A DNA stretch of 64,000 nt, from NCBI RefSeq assembly GCF_025149465.1, contig NZ_CP102275.1, forward strand, positions 310,001 to 374,000, in the 5' to 3' direction. Positions 9,701 to 17,710 of the stretch are shown piece after piece; position 1 is the first letter of the stretch, and the number at the start of each line of letters is the position of its first letter. Under the pieces are notes generated by a model. That model searched no databases. It saw only the letters and a program-made list of their open reading frames with translations, and was not told where the DNA came from. Made by a program: the position numbers and the translations under genes. The DNA comes from Thomasclavelia spiroformis DSM 1552. GTDB taxonomy: Bacteria > Bacillota_I > Bacilli_A > Erysipelotrichales > Coprobacillaceae.

Positions 9701-9753
9701 TCTTTAAGATTTAAGTTTTCACCAACTACACGACGTAACCAGCGATCATGCAT
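6718..9753 (-). CDS. PL8 hyaluronate/chondroitin lyase domain with FIVAR repeats and wall anchor
   Basis: Segment of 1,011 residues beginning inside the PL8 alpha/alpha toroid. NWWDWQIG (113-120) is the aromatic patch that holds the polymer. Asn168 (GANR), His218 and Tyr227 have the same 50- and 9-residue spacing as the catalytic Asn/His/Tyr of pneumococcal hyaluronate lyase, and NGRSISR supplies the arginines. Beta-sandwich domains follow, then three FIVAR modules (about 760-960), then SVKTGD, a hydrophobic stretch and KRKENN as sorting signal. It would cleave uronic-acid glycosaminoglycans by elimination. Alone it has no signal peptide, which shows that it belongs to the upstream frames. 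Confidence 0.85.
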   Translation of the reverse strand: MHDRWLRRVVGENLNLKDEDIAAYVKNIDQEGQELWSSLNKDADRTYLWQRIPSDTVSADYTTQFTKIKKLALAFGVEGTSLYENPELLKDIISAINFMVVDKKYNGSYSTGNWWDWQIGCTQPLVDILMIISDYSNDDTINLATKSIEGYAKRPSIQWPNYTATGANRTDIGLSVLGSAIIAKNDDRMNLVKDEVPDVMKLVTSGDGLYKDGSVIQHTKHAYTGSYGNELLKGVGKIKSIISGTDFDILDPRIENVYNTVLNGYIPLIHKGQMMSMVNGRSISRAPGTNPFTTEFAAGSETISNIMLLASGASDVYKNQFEAAVKYWLTESQGYYDFYANARDFDALLGAKEIMNDSSIKPSIYTGMKVYGSMDRVVQVNENYTAGLSMYSSRIYNYEFGNTENKHGWHTGSGVLYIYNDDLKQYGEGYWPTVDPYRLPGTTVDTKELADGAGYNKTSPQSWIGGTTNGTNGTAAMYYNSTNLGLGMDLKAQKSWFFLNGMIVNLGTNITGSTSASIETTVENRMMTSDENKISINGVNWDETKESKTLDNGSYVHFTGTGEGNDIGYYFIKGGNVDFAKDTRTGRYDDINEYFVNDINYTNTFFKMGINHGQNANNDSYEYVILPGSSEAELENFAKNNTIEVVRNDTDVQAIKDSVNGIFAMNVWTMDPVTVEGITVNDSASIYTETKDGIMTINVSDPKQKNVTLNVKLEKGYENVIQKDDTVTINEDGSFTIDTTKSAGATHTIVVNLEKTDKTALGIAIDLANQANLDNVIPAVVEEFNAALQEAKDVYNNVNATQKEVNNAFDRLAKAMHMLDFKQGDKTALKAFIDKVTGLDSSKYTESTWTAFDKKLTEANVIYNDVNAMQEEVNTAYSELVTAFLNLRLIPDKSLLGDLINQAEGLDSANYTKASFDGLTKALNEAKVVFENPNASQVEVDSAKATLEKAIAELQANSSTSSNVDNTVSTSVNNADSTSVKTGDKSLVGMFATITLLSVAGYTLLKRKENN

Positions 9754-9869
9754 AATATCATATTGACTATTATAACTTGGTGTAGTTACATGAACTGTAA
9801 TTTCTCCTTTAACATTTAAATCCTCTTTACTTGTAACAGTAATTACAGTATCACCAACTGTATGACATT

Positions 9870-10367
9870 TTATTTTTCCATTTTGTTCAATGCGGCAACT
9901 TCAGGATTACTGCTTGTCCAAGTTACAGCCACATCTTTGTTTACAGCATTTTCTGGATAAACTGTATATTCTAAAAAACGTGTATCGCGTGTTGAAAGAT
10001 TTATATCAGTTGCATCAAATCGAAATTCTAACGCTTTAATAGGACCATCAACCACACGAATTGTTTTTTGAGTTTTTATTTCTGGATTGTCTTTAGCCAT
10101 AACTGTAATTGTTGCTTTTCCAGCAGCAATTGCTGTTACTTTTCCAGTTTCATCTACTTGAAGAATATTTTCATCACTACTTGTATATGCAAGTTTTTTG
10201 TGTGCAGCTACATCAGGTGATATTTTTGTTTCTAATTGGAAAGTTTCTCCAGTAGAAATTACATCATATTTATTTAAGATTTCAATATTTTCAATATTAA
10301 ATTCTTTATATACTTCTAATTCATAAATACTAGTACTGTATTGTTTACCATTGCTATGATTCCACAT
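9870..10367 (-). CDS. Middle fragment: end of discoidin domain plus Ig-like (BIG2) domains
   Basis: 165 residues. The first ~25 complete the second discoidin domain (KMWNHSNGKQYSTS parallels KMWKHSTNNQFYGSS in the first copy). Next come a BIG2 domain (SSDENILQVDETGKVTAIAAG is the usual signature) and the start of another (WTSSNPEVAAL) that stops at the frameshift. The reading continues in the next frame as QNGKIKCHTVGDTVITVTS, the end of that second Ig-like domain. There is no ribosome-binding site, so this is not an independent gene. Confidence 0.75.
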   Translation of the reverse strand: MWNHSNGKQYSTSIYELEVYKEFNIENIEILNKYDVISTGETFQLETKISPDVAAHKKLAYTSSDENILQVDETGKVTAIAAGKATITVMAKDNPEIKTQKTIRVVDGPIKALEFRFDATDINLSTRDTRFLEYTVYPENAVNKDVAVTWTSSNPEVAALNKMEK

Positions 10368-10384
10368 TTTATGTTGAACGTATT

Positions 10385-12181
10385 TTACATAGCGAATTTC
10401 TTGTTTATCAAATGAAATTTGTTTTGAAACAGTATCTCCTTGACTAGCATTCTATCACTATAGATAGTTGTGAAGTTTTTGCCATCTTTAGAAACTTGTA
10501 CTTCATAATCAGGACATTCTGATTCAAAGTGAATGATAATTTCACTTGCTTCAACTATTTTTCCTAAATCAACTAACATCCATTGTTCATTTGTTTTAGC
10601 CCCAGACCAACGTGAAGTAGCAGAAATGATACCATCTACTGCCATTGGACCAGTAAAACGTCCATCTGAAACTTCACATCCTGAAACAGTTACATCAGCT
10701 TTATATGCTAGATTATATAATTCAAGATTAGCAATGGCGTCATTTAATAATGTTACAGTTTCATTTACTTTATCCTGAGTTACATTATCTTGGTTATATA
10801 TTTCATTAGCTGTTTCAATCATTTTTTGTAGTGCACCAAAACTATCTTTTGTATAAAGCTCACTATTGTAAGATTTAGCATCTTCAATAGTTGCACGTAA
10901 CCATTCTTTTGATACTTGTGGTTCATCTAAGAATTTCACTTGAGCAAGTAATAGATTATGGTCAGATAAAGATGTTTCTACCATTTCAATATTTTCAATA
11001 GCAAGATTTCTAGATACTAAAATATTGTCAACGCTATTAACTTTCATCGTTTCATCTACACCATTAAATGTATCATACCATTTTCCTTGGTAGCCATTGA
11101 CCATATCTAGCTCCTCTAAAAATAAATTGAATTCACTTCGATGTTGATCAGCATTAAAATCTCCAGTAACAATAATATAAGGTGTACTATCATTTTGGAT
11201 TGCAGTCTTTAATTCTTTCATTTGTTTTTTACGAATTGCTTCAGTTTCATAACTTAAATGAGTGTTATAAAAAGCAATTTCATAATCACCTTTTTTAAAT
11301 ACCATTCGTTGATAAACACGTTGTTCTGTTGCTCCAGTTGAATCAACATTTACAGTTTTTCCGTCAGTTAATTCATATTTAGAAGCTCTAGCGATACCAT
11401 ATTCACCACCATCATGATCAATTGCTTTAGAAAAATATGTGCTTGGATATGTAGTACTAGCAAATTCATTTAACATATCATATGGATTACGTCCAGTGTT
11501 TCGATCAACTTCTTGTAAACCAACAACTTCAAGTTTATATTTTTCAGTTAATTCACGTAATTCATCTACGTTTGGTTGTTTATTTGCAGCAATATTAAAT
11601 GTTCCAATTCTTAAAGTATCATCACTAACAGAAATATTTTTCTTTTCTTTAATTGTTAATTCAATAATACTGCTACCATAGAATTGATTATTAGTGCTAT
11701 GTTTCCACATTTTATTTTGTTGATATTTTACATAGCGTGCATTTTGGCCCATTAAGTTAAATGTTTTAGTATAACTTGCTCCATTTGTACTGCCATTTGT
11801 TACATTACTAACAGTTTTAAATTGTTTGTCTTCACGAGCTATTTGAATCTCGTATTCTGGTGATTCAGCATGAAAGTTGATTGTAACACTATCTAGACTA
11901 TATTCCTTTTGTAGATCAACGATAATCCATTGGTTATCTGTTTTATCAGCAGACCAACGAGTATCTGTTTTACCATCAACAATATTTTCACCAATAAATT
12001 GTGGATATTTCCATTCACCATTAGAAACTTTTCCACCTTCAACACCTGAATATTCCACAGGTTTATTTAATGCTAGATTGTCATCTGTTTGTGCGTTAAC
12101 GTTAAATAATGATATTTGTGAAAAGCAAATAACAAATGCTAACATTAATTTTAGAATTTTTTTAATGTTTTTTTCATTCAT
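10385..12181 (-). CDS. N-terminal fragment: signal peptide, discoidin, EEP hydrolase, FIVAR, discoidin
   Basis: 598 residues. Signal peptide 1-31; F5/8C discoidin domain ~35-178; endonuclease/exonuclease/phosphatase domain ~188-418 with LRIGTFNIA, GLQEVDR, TGDFNADQ and LSDHNLLL, which carry the Asn, Glu, Asp/Asn and His of the DNase I/sphingomyelinase fold; FIVAR ~424-490; second discoidin from ~495, derailed after YSDR. EEP enzymes cut nucleic acids or phospho-esters; which one here is unknown. The start has a strong AAGGGGGAAAGG site at 12182-12193, of the same style as the other surface genes in this window. Confidence 0.85.
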   Translation of the reverse strand: MNEKNIKKILKLMLAFVICFSQISLFNVNAQTDDNLALNKPVEYSGVEGGKVSNGEWKYPQFIGENIVDGKTDTRWSADKTDNQWIIVDLQKEYSLDSVTINFHAESPEYEIQIAREDKQFKTVSNVTNGSTNGASYTKTFNLMGQNARYVKYQQNKMWKHSTNNQFYGSSIIELTIKEKKNISVSDDTLRIGTFNIAANKQPNVDELRELTEKYKLEVVGLQEVDRNTGRNPYDMLNEFASTTYPSTYFSKAIDHDGGEYGIARASKYELTDGKTVNVDSTGATEQRVYQRMVFKKGDYEIAFYNTHLSYETEAIRKKQMKELKTAIQNDSTPYIIVTGDFNADQHRSEFNLFLEELDMVNGYQGKWYDTFNGVDETMKVNSVDNILVSRNLAIENIEMVETSLSDHNLLLAQVKFLDEPQVSKEWLRATIEDAKSYNSELYTKDSFGALQKMIETANEIYNQDNVTQDKVNETVTLLNDAIANLELYNLAYKADVTVSGCEVSDGRFTGPMAVDGIISATSRWSGAKTNEQWMLVDLGKIVEASEIIIHFESECPDYEVQVSKDGKNFTTIYSDRMLVKEILFQNKFHLINKKFAM

Positions 12182-12224
12182 CCTTTCCCCCTTAATAATA
12201 ATATGAAAGCTGTATACGAGCCAA

Positions 12225-12254
12225 AGAATACGCTTTCAAAAATATTTTATTATA
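12225..12254 (-). promoter_or_regulatory. Promoter -10 and cre-like site for the PL8 surface gene
   Basis: On the minus strand TATAAT (12254-12249) is followed by TGAAAGCGTATTCT (12238-12225), which fits the CcpA cre consensus TGNAANCGNWWNCA at all but the last base. A cre just downstream of the -10 would block transcription when preferred sugars are present. I see no clear -35. Confidence 0.55.
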
Positions 12255-12287
12255 TATTTTTTATCAAAACAATATGTATCTTAGTTA

Positions 12288-12321
12288 TTTAAAAAATAAA
12301 ATCGTACAAAAGTACGATTTT
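12288..12321 (-). terminator. Surviving terminator of the decayed que operon
   Basis: A perfect 10-bp stem (12298-12307 with 12312-12321) with an AAAA loop and a T-run in the minus-strand direction. Confidence 0.75.
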
Positions 12322-12479
12322 AGCGATTTGTTCATTTGTATAATTCATGGACATGAAGACTTCTTTATATATTTTAGCTACTCGTTTTGATGTTTCTTTT
12401 AAATCTTCACAATTAGGATTATCATTTAATGCTTTAATAATTTCATAAATGTGTTCTTCTATTTTTTAGTATCTATCAT
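12289..12479 (-). pseudogene. folE: folE (GTP cyclohydrolase I) remnant
   Basis: Starts MIDTKK, then a frameshift/stop; the next frame continues [31 protein letters not shown] and [12 protein letters not shown], the N-terminal ~50 residues of FolE type I (compare TPKRVAKMY). Everything after that, including all catalytic residues, is deleted and the frame runs into the terminator. It is the last gene of a decayed queD-queE-folE operon. Confidence 0.75.
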
Positions 12480-12480
12480 T

Positions 12481-12760
12481 TTAAACATCTCTTTTATTAG
12501 CATGCTATATAAATTTATGTAACTGTAATTGTAATGTGATGTTATTTAAATGATGTTTGATCATGTAATCAACGATTATAGATGGTTCAATTTTGATAAA
12601 GATAGGTTATCGTACCATTAATAAATGGAGCAATGTCAACACTGTAACCATGATCAATCAATATATTAATGTAATTATTAATATTATCTTGAAGTAATGG
12701 GTCACCACCAGTTAAAGTAATATTTATAACCTCATTTTCATTTAAATAATTTAAGATATC
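12481..12760 (-). pseudogene. queE: queE (7-carboxy-7-deazaguanine synthase) remnant
   Basis: The frame starts mid-protein with INITLTGGDPLLQ, the radical-SAM GGE/DP segment of QueE, then HGYSVDIAPFINGTI. After a frameshift it continues IIVDYMIKHHLNN and LQLQLHKFI, the QueE C-terminus. The expected Trp codon after HKFI is TAG, followed by HANKRDV and the natural stop. The radical-SAM CxxxCxxC region is deleted. The match rests on motif recognition only. Confidence 0.7.
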
Positions 12761-12817
12761 TTAAGCATGTAAAAAATGAGCACTATTAAAACTTTGTTCA
12801 GTTTTTAAATAATATAT
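12761..12817 (-). pseudogene. queD: queD (6-carboxytetrahydropterin synthase) remnant
   Basis: AGGAGG (12827-12822) is followed by ATA in place of ATG, then YYLKTEQSFNSAHFLHA, the N-terminus of QueD (usual form MYYxKTExSFDSAHFL). A stop follows and a deletion joins it in frame to the middle of queE. Lost start codon, stop and deletion all mark a dead gene. Confidence 0.7.
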
Positions 12818-12955
12818 TTTTCCTCCTATACCGACAAAAAAAGCATAGCCCTAATTTTGTTTATAGACAGCATGGTATAATGAAATGTCTATATTAAATA
12901 CCAATTTATTTTGACCAGATGTCAAGAAAAAATATTAAAAAATAAATTAGAAAAG

Positions 12956-12972
12956 TTAAGAGTTTGTTAAGA
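12956..12972 (+). promoter_or_regulatory. Candidate Pho box upstream of Na/Pi symporter
   Basis: TTAAGA at 12956 and again at 12967, exactly 11 bp apart, resembles the TTAACA-like direct repeats with 11-bp period bound by PhoP in Firmicutes. It lies about 95 bp ahead of a phosphate transporter gene. Confidence 0.4.
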
Positions 12973-13066
12973 TTTGTCAATAATGTTTGCATATTGTAAA
13001 TTTTGTGTTAAATTTACCTTGTGTTTTTAAGAATATAAAAATATACCAAATTACAGGGGGTAAAGA

Positions 13067-14719
13067 ATGAAACTTACAGACATATTCGCTATGTGTGGCG
13101 GGTTGGCGCTATTTTTATATGGTATGACGATGATGTCTAATGGATTAGAATTAGCTGCCGGAAATAAGATGAAGAGTATCTTAGAAAAACTTACAACCAA
13201 TCGTTTTTTAGGAGTAATAGTGGGTGCACTAATTACCGCAGTTATTCAATCATCTTCAGCTACTACTGTTATGGTAGTTGGATTTGTTAATGCTGGATTG
13301 ATGAATTTAACAAATGCTGTTTGGGTAATCATGGGTGCTAATATTGGTACTACGATTACTGGACAGTTAATTGCAATAGATATTACAGCATTAGCACCGA
13401 TTATAGCGTTTATCGGGATTGCATTGATTGTATTTTTTAAAAGTAAAAAAACTGACGCTTTTGGGACAATTATTGGAGGATTAGGAATTTTATTCATGGG
13501 AATGGAAATGATGTCTAACGCCATGGTTCCGCTTAGAAGTTCACCGGAGTTTGTACAAATTGTTAGTACTTTTGAAAATCCATTCATCGGTATTTTAGTG
13601 GGTGCTGTTTTTACTGCAATTATCCAAAGTTCGTCAGCATCTGTTGGGATTTTACAGGCTCTTGCGAAAAGTGGTGCAGTTACATTACCTTCAGCAATAT
13701 ATGTATTATTTGGACAAAATATTGGAACTTGTATTACTGCAGTTTTAGCAAGTGTTGGAACTGGTCGAAATGCAAAAAGAACGACTATTATTCATTTATC
13801 ATTTAATTTAATTGGAACTATTATATTTGTAACAATCAGTATGCTTTTACCGTTTGCTGATTTTGTACAATCATTGACACCAGGTAATATTCCAGCTCAA
13901 ATTGCTAATGTACATACAGTGTTCAATATTGCTACAACAATTATTTTGTTACCATTTGGAACTAAATTAGTTACTTTAGCGTATAAGATTTTACCTGAAA
14001 AAGAAGGCTTTGAAGATAAATTATCTAGTAAATATTTAGATTCTTCTATTTTTACAAATGATTTTCATATTGGTACAAGTGCAATTGTTAGTACACAATT
14101 ATTTAATGAAACACAAAATATGGTTAATGTAGTACAAAAAAATGTACAACGTTCATTTGAATTGATTGTTGATTATGATGAAGAAAAACATAAACAATTA
14201 TTAAAAGATGAAAAGTATATCGATTACTTAAATAAAGAAATAATTAAATTTACAACTACTGCAATTTCTGCTGAGTATCCAATTGAAGAATCTAAATCAA
14301 TCGGTCTGTTTTTAAAAACGGCTGGAGATTTAGAAAGAGTTGGTGATCATGCAATTAATATTGCACAAAGAGCAAAAAAACTTTATGATGATGATGAAAA
14401 ATTTTCTGATGAAGCGCTTAAAGAAATTTCTATTATGAATAACCTAACGAAAAATATTTTAGAAGAATTAAATGTTTTAGATCGAGAAGAGTTACATAAT
14501 ATCGTAGAAAAAGTCGATGTTATTGAAGATAGTATTGATATCACTACACATGAGTTTGCTGTAAATCAATTAAGCCGTTTATGTGATAAAAAATGTACGG
14601 TTGAGCATAGTGCTTTATATACTGAAACTTTAATTGACTTTGAAAGAATTGGAGATCATGGCTTAAATATTGCTATTGCTTTCAATGAAATTAAAGATGA
14701 TTTAACAAAAATGGCATAA
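13067..14719 (+). CDS. Na+/phosphate cotransporter with PhoU-like domain
   Basis: 550 residues. The membrane half (about 1-310) has the two inverted Na/Pi-cotransporter repeats, each with its QSSSA signature (QSSSATT near residue 62, QSSSASV near 186). The C-terminal half (about 330-545) is a helical PhoU-like domain with the metal-binding pattern GDLERVGDHA and a second copy FERIGDHGLN. Imports inorganic phosphate with sodium at the membrane. CAGGGGG precedes the start. Monocistronic, with its own terminator; the repeat at 12956-12972 suggests phosphate control. Confidence 0.93.
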   Translation: MKLTDIFAMCGGLALFLYGMTMMSNGLELAAGNKMKSILEKLTTNRFLGVIVGALITAVIQSSSATTVMVVGFVNAGLMNLTNAVWVIMGANIGTTITGQLIAIDITALAPIIAFIGIALIVFFKSKKTDAFGTIIGGLGILFMGMEMMSNAMVPLRSSPEFVQIVSTFENPFIGILVGAVFTAIIQSSSASVGILQALAKSGAVTLPSAIYVLFGQNIGTCITAVLASVGTGRNAKRTTIIHLSFNLIGTIIFVTISMLLPFADFVQSLTPGNIPAQIANVHTVFNIATTIILLPFGTKLVTLAYKILPEKEGFEDKLSSKYLDSSIFTNDFHIGTSAIVSTQLFNETQNMVNVVQKNVQRSFELIVDYDEEKHKQLLKDEKYIDYLNKEIIKFTTTAISAEYPIEESKSIGLFLKTAGDLERVGDHAINIAQRAKKLYDDDEKFSDEALKEISIMNNLTKNILEELNVLDREELHNIVEKVDVIEDSIDITTHEFAVNQLSRLCDKKCTVEHSALYTETLIDFERIGDHGLNIAIAFNEIKDDLTKMA

Positions 14720-14743
14720 AAAACTAGTTTAACTAGTTTTTTT
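14717..14743 (+). terminator. Terminator after Na/Pi symporter
   Basis: An 8-bp stem (14720-14727 with 14733-14740) with a T-run, starting in the stop codon. Confidence 0.75.
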
Positions 14744-14817
14744 ATATTATGGATTAAAATGTAATAAACAGTTTACATTTGAGGTTTATTATATAATAAA
14801 ATAGTGGAGGTAGAGGT

Positions 14818-15582
14818 ATGAAAATTAATCGAACATATGCAATTTATTTTTCGCCTACATTTACTTCAAAGAAATCTGCTGCTAGTATTGCACGAGGTCT
14901 TGAAGGAGAGCTAACGGAAATAGATTTAACTACAGATAATTCTATTGAGGAAATGACTTTTGATCGTCATGATGTAGTTGTATTTGGCTTTCCGGTATAT
15001 GGAGGAAGAATTTTACCTGAAGCATTGAAACGATTGAAAAAGTTTACTGGTGATCATACTGCATGTGTAATTACTGTTACTTATGGAAATAGACATTATG
15101 ATGATGCGTTATTAGAGTTATTTAACGTTGTAAAAGAACAAGGGTTTATTCCAATTGCAGCTGCAGCTTTAGTTGGTCAACATACATATGGAAATATTCA
15201 AGTAGGACGTCCTAATAAAGATGATGTATATAGTGATACATTATTTGGAAGTTTAGTACGTTTGAAAATACGTGATGATAATTTCTCATTTGTTTCAGTA
15301 CCAGGTAAGTATCCATATCGTGAGGGGATTAGTAAAGGTAAGTTTCATCCTGATACAAATGAAACATGTGAAAAATGTGGAATTTGTGTTGAAAAATGTC
15401 CTGTTCATGCAATTGATGATGATTGTAAAACAATTAGTGATAAATGCATTTCATGTTTTAGGTGTATTAAGGTTTGTCCATTGCATGCAAAAAATATGGA
15501 TCATGATAAAGAATATCAAGAATTTGCTAAAGCTTTTACTAAGAAACTTGAAGAGCCTAGAAAAAATGAGTATTATGTTTAA
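14818..15582 (+). CDS. EFR1-type flavodoxin/ferredoxin fusion protein
   Basis: 254 residues: an N-terminal flavodoxin-like FMN fold (about 1-150; YFSPTFTSKK is the phosphate-binding loop, FGFPVYGGR a second loop), then two 4Fe-4S motifs, CEKCGICVEKCP and CISCFRCIKVCP, at about 183-226. This is the EFR1 ferrodoxin layout common in anaerobes. A role in internal electron transfer is likely; the partner is unknown. The start has TGGAGG and sits between two strong terminators, so it is its own transcript. Confidence 0.9.
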   Translation: MKINRTYAIYFSPTFTSKKSAASIARGLEGELTEIDLTTDNSIEEMTFDRHDVVVFGFPVYGGRILPEALKRLKKFTGDHTACVITVTYGNRHYDDALLELFNVVKEQGFIPIAAAALVGQHTYGNIQVGRPNKDDVYSDTLFGSLVRLKIRDDNFSFVSVPGKYPYREGISKGKFHPDTNETCEKCGICVEKCPVHAIDDDCKTISDKCISCFRCIKVCPLHAKNMDHDKEYQEFAKAFTKKLEEPRKNEYYV

Positions 15583-15584
15583 AT

Positions 15585-15642
15585 AAAAACAGTTAGAATA
15601 TAAGCTAAACACATATAGTTTATATTAATAACTGTTTTTTTA
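15585..15642 (+). terminator. Long terminator hairpin after EFR1 gene
   Basis: Outer 11-bp stem (15585-15595 with 15629-15639) and an inner imperfect stem, then a T-run. The following gap to 15919 (277 bases) is AT-rich; TATAAT at 15882-15887 is a likely -10 for the SulP gene. Confidence 0.8.
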
Positions 15643-15919
15643 TTTAAAGTTTATTTTTATATATAGATTATTTACTTGAAAAGTATAAATTAAATGTATC
15701 TAAAGTAGTTTTTTATTTTAAATTCTTCAATTTTTTCTTTAAGTTAATAAAAAAAGTTCAAAATCTAAAAAACTAGATAATCATTATTTTGAAAATAGTT
15801 ATATACCATAAAAAATCAATTCTTTAATAAAAATATATGATAATAAATAGATTTTTTCTTTTAAATATACGTAATTACTATTATAATGGATAAGGATTTT
15901 TAAAAGAAGGAGAAGGAAA

Positions 15920-17554
15920 ATGTTTGATGACTATATGTCGAGATTGAAAAATGAATTTTTTGGCTACAATAGCCAAAAACTTATTAAAGATGCTTTAGCA
16001 GGTTTAACTGTTGCAGCAGTAGCTTTACCATTAGCACTTGCTTTTGGGGTAAGTAGTGGTGCAGATGCAGGAGCAGGGTTGATTACTGCAATTGTTGCAG
16101 GTTTGTTGATAGGGGGATTATCAGGAGCTTCATATCAAATTTCGGGACCTACTGGTGCTATGTCTGCAATTTTAATTGGTTTATCAACAACATATGGATT
16201 GCAGGGGGTTTTTGTTGCAAGTTTTATTTCAGGATTAATGCTTTTGTTAGCTTCGATTTTTAAATTTGGAAGAATTGTTTCATTTATTCCTGCAAGTGTT
16301 ATAACAGGTTTTACAAGTGGGATAGCAATTATTATTGCTGGAGGTCAACTTGATAATTTCTTTGGTGTAACTTCAAAGGGTTCAAATATGTTAGAAAAAA
16401 TATTTTCATATTTTGAATTGGGATTTGATATTAATGCTCAAGCAGTATTTTTTGGAATGTTGGTCATTGTGATAATGATTTTCTGGCCTAAAAAATGGGA
16501 AGGTATTTTTCCCTCGTCTCTTGCGGGAATTATTATTGCATTGATTATCAATTTGATATTTAAGTTAGATGTAGCACAAGTTGGGGCAATACCAACTACT
16601 TTATTTCCTGAAGCGCGTTTATCTATTGGTGCAATTAATTTTAAAAATATTAGTAATCTGGTTATGCCGGCGTTTAGTATTGCAATGTTAGGGATGATTG
16701 AATCGTTATTGTGTGGTGCTAGTGCTAGTAAAATGAAAAATGAAAAATTAAATGCTGATCAGGAATTATTTGCACAAGGGATAGGTAATATGATCATCCC
16801 ATTTTTTGGTGGTGTTCCAGCAACTGCAGCAATTGCAAGAACAAGCGTTGCAATTAAAGCGGGGGGACAAACACGATTAGTTAGTATTTTTCATTCTGTT
16901 GCATTATTAATTTCAATGTTTTTATTAGGACCATATATGTCGAAAATACCATTATCTGCGCTTGCTGGTGTTTTAATTATGACAGCTTGGAGAATGAACG
17001 AGTGGCAAGAAATTAGGGGATTTTTTACTAAAAAAATAAAAACTAATTTAAGTCAATTTTTAATTACAATGATAGCAACGGTTATTTTTGATTTGACTGT
17101 TGCAATCATTATCGGAGTATTTGTTTCAATTGTTTTATTTGTAATTAATAGTTCAGAGTTAGATATTGAAGTTAGTAATATTGAACCAAATAGAGTTGGG
17201 AAAGAATTGAACTATCATCATCAAGATACTAAAGTTGTTTACTTGGCAGGACCGTTGTTTTTTGCAAACCAAGAGCAACTTAGTTTAGAAATTGAAAAGT
17301 GTATTAATGATACTGGATATATTATTTTATCAATGCGAGGGGTATCATCAATTGATGAATCTGGAATTCGTGAATTAACTAATATACATTCATTATGTCA
17401 AAATAATAAGATTCAATTATTATTTGCTGGTGTTCAAAAAAATGTTAAATCACAGATGCAAAGATACCAATTTATTGATATTGTGGGCTATGATTCTTTT
17501 TGTTGGGATGTTATTGAAGCATTAGATAGAATTGAAAAACAGGTAAAAAATTAA
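15920..17554 (+). CDS. SulP family anion transporter with STAS domain
   Basis: 544 residues. About a dozen membrane helices (roughly 20-420) carry the SulP signature near the N-terminus (LALAFGVSSGADAGAGL; SGPTGAMSA), followed by a cytoplasmic STAS domain (about 440-540; SMRGVSSIDESGI is the STAS loop). SulP carriers move sulfate, bicarbonate or dicarboxylates; the anion cannot be read from sequence. GAAGGAGAAGG precedes the start. The terminator downstream carries a group II intron. Confidence 0.9.
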   Translation: MFDDYMSRLKNEFFGYNSQKLIKDALAGLTVAAVALPLALAFGVSSGADAGAGLITAIVAGLLIGGLSGASYQISGPTGAMSAILIGLSTTYGLQGVFVASFISGLMLLLASIFKFGRIVSFIPASVITGFTSGIAIIIAGGQLDNFFGVTSKGSNMLEKIFSYFELGFDINAQAVFFGMLVIVIMIFWPKKWEGIFPSSLAGIIIALIINLIFKLDVAQVGAIPTTLFPEARLSIGAINFKNISNLVMPAFSIAMLGMIESLLCGASASKMKNEKLNADQELFAQGIGNMIIPFFGGVPATAAIARTSVAIKAGGQTRLVSIFHSVALLISMFLLGPYMSKIPLSALAGVLIMTAWRMNEWQEIRGFFTKKIKTNLSQFLITMIATVIFDLTVAIIIGVFVSIVLFVINSSELDIEVSNIEPNRVGKELNYHHQDTKVVYLAGPLFFANQEQLSLEIEKCINDTGYIILSMRGVSSIDESGIRELTNIHSLCQNNKIQLLFAGVQKNVKSQMQRYQFIDIVGYDSFCWDVIEALDRIEKQVKN

Positions 17555-17673
17555 CTGATTATATAAATAGTAAATTGTTTTGAAAATAAATTTTGATGTT
17601 GGTACTGATGTTATTGGTATAGATTCAGTTTTACTATTTAATATCTAAATATAGTGAGAGTTTAGTTGAAAAA

Positions 17674-17710
17674 ACGGTAAGAGTTTATTATTCTTACCGT
17701 CTTTGTTTTA
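17674..17710 (+). terminator. Terminator hairpin used as intron target
   Basis: A perfect 9-bp stem (17674-17682 with 17692-17700), a 9-nt loop, then CTTTGTTTTA and immediately the intron 5' end. The T-rich tail resumes after the intron. Confidence 0.8.

Larger units (their letters stand above)
6718..12181 (-). pseudogene. Giant anchored EEP / PL8 lyase surface protein, split by two frameshifts
   Basis: Three successive minus-strand frames read as one protein if one base is restored at two places: around 10450, where the discoidin domain changes frame, and around 9885-9890, where an Ig-like domain changes frame. Restored length is 5,466 nt (1,821 residues). Domain order: signal peptide, discoidin (F5/8C), EEP hydrolase, FIVAR, discoidin, Ig-like (BIG2), PL8 lyase, three FIVAR modules, wall anchor. 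At both breaks one extra A in a short A-run (AA to AAA) repairs the frame. This could be real decay or sequencing error. The catalytic domains themselves are uninterrupted. Confidence 0.8.

Noticed and set aside
12818..12960. preQ1 riboswitch ahead of the decayed queD
   Set aside because: No recognisable preQ1-I core (hairpin plus A-rich tail) could be found; only an RBS and a TTGAC-GTCAA dyad are visible.
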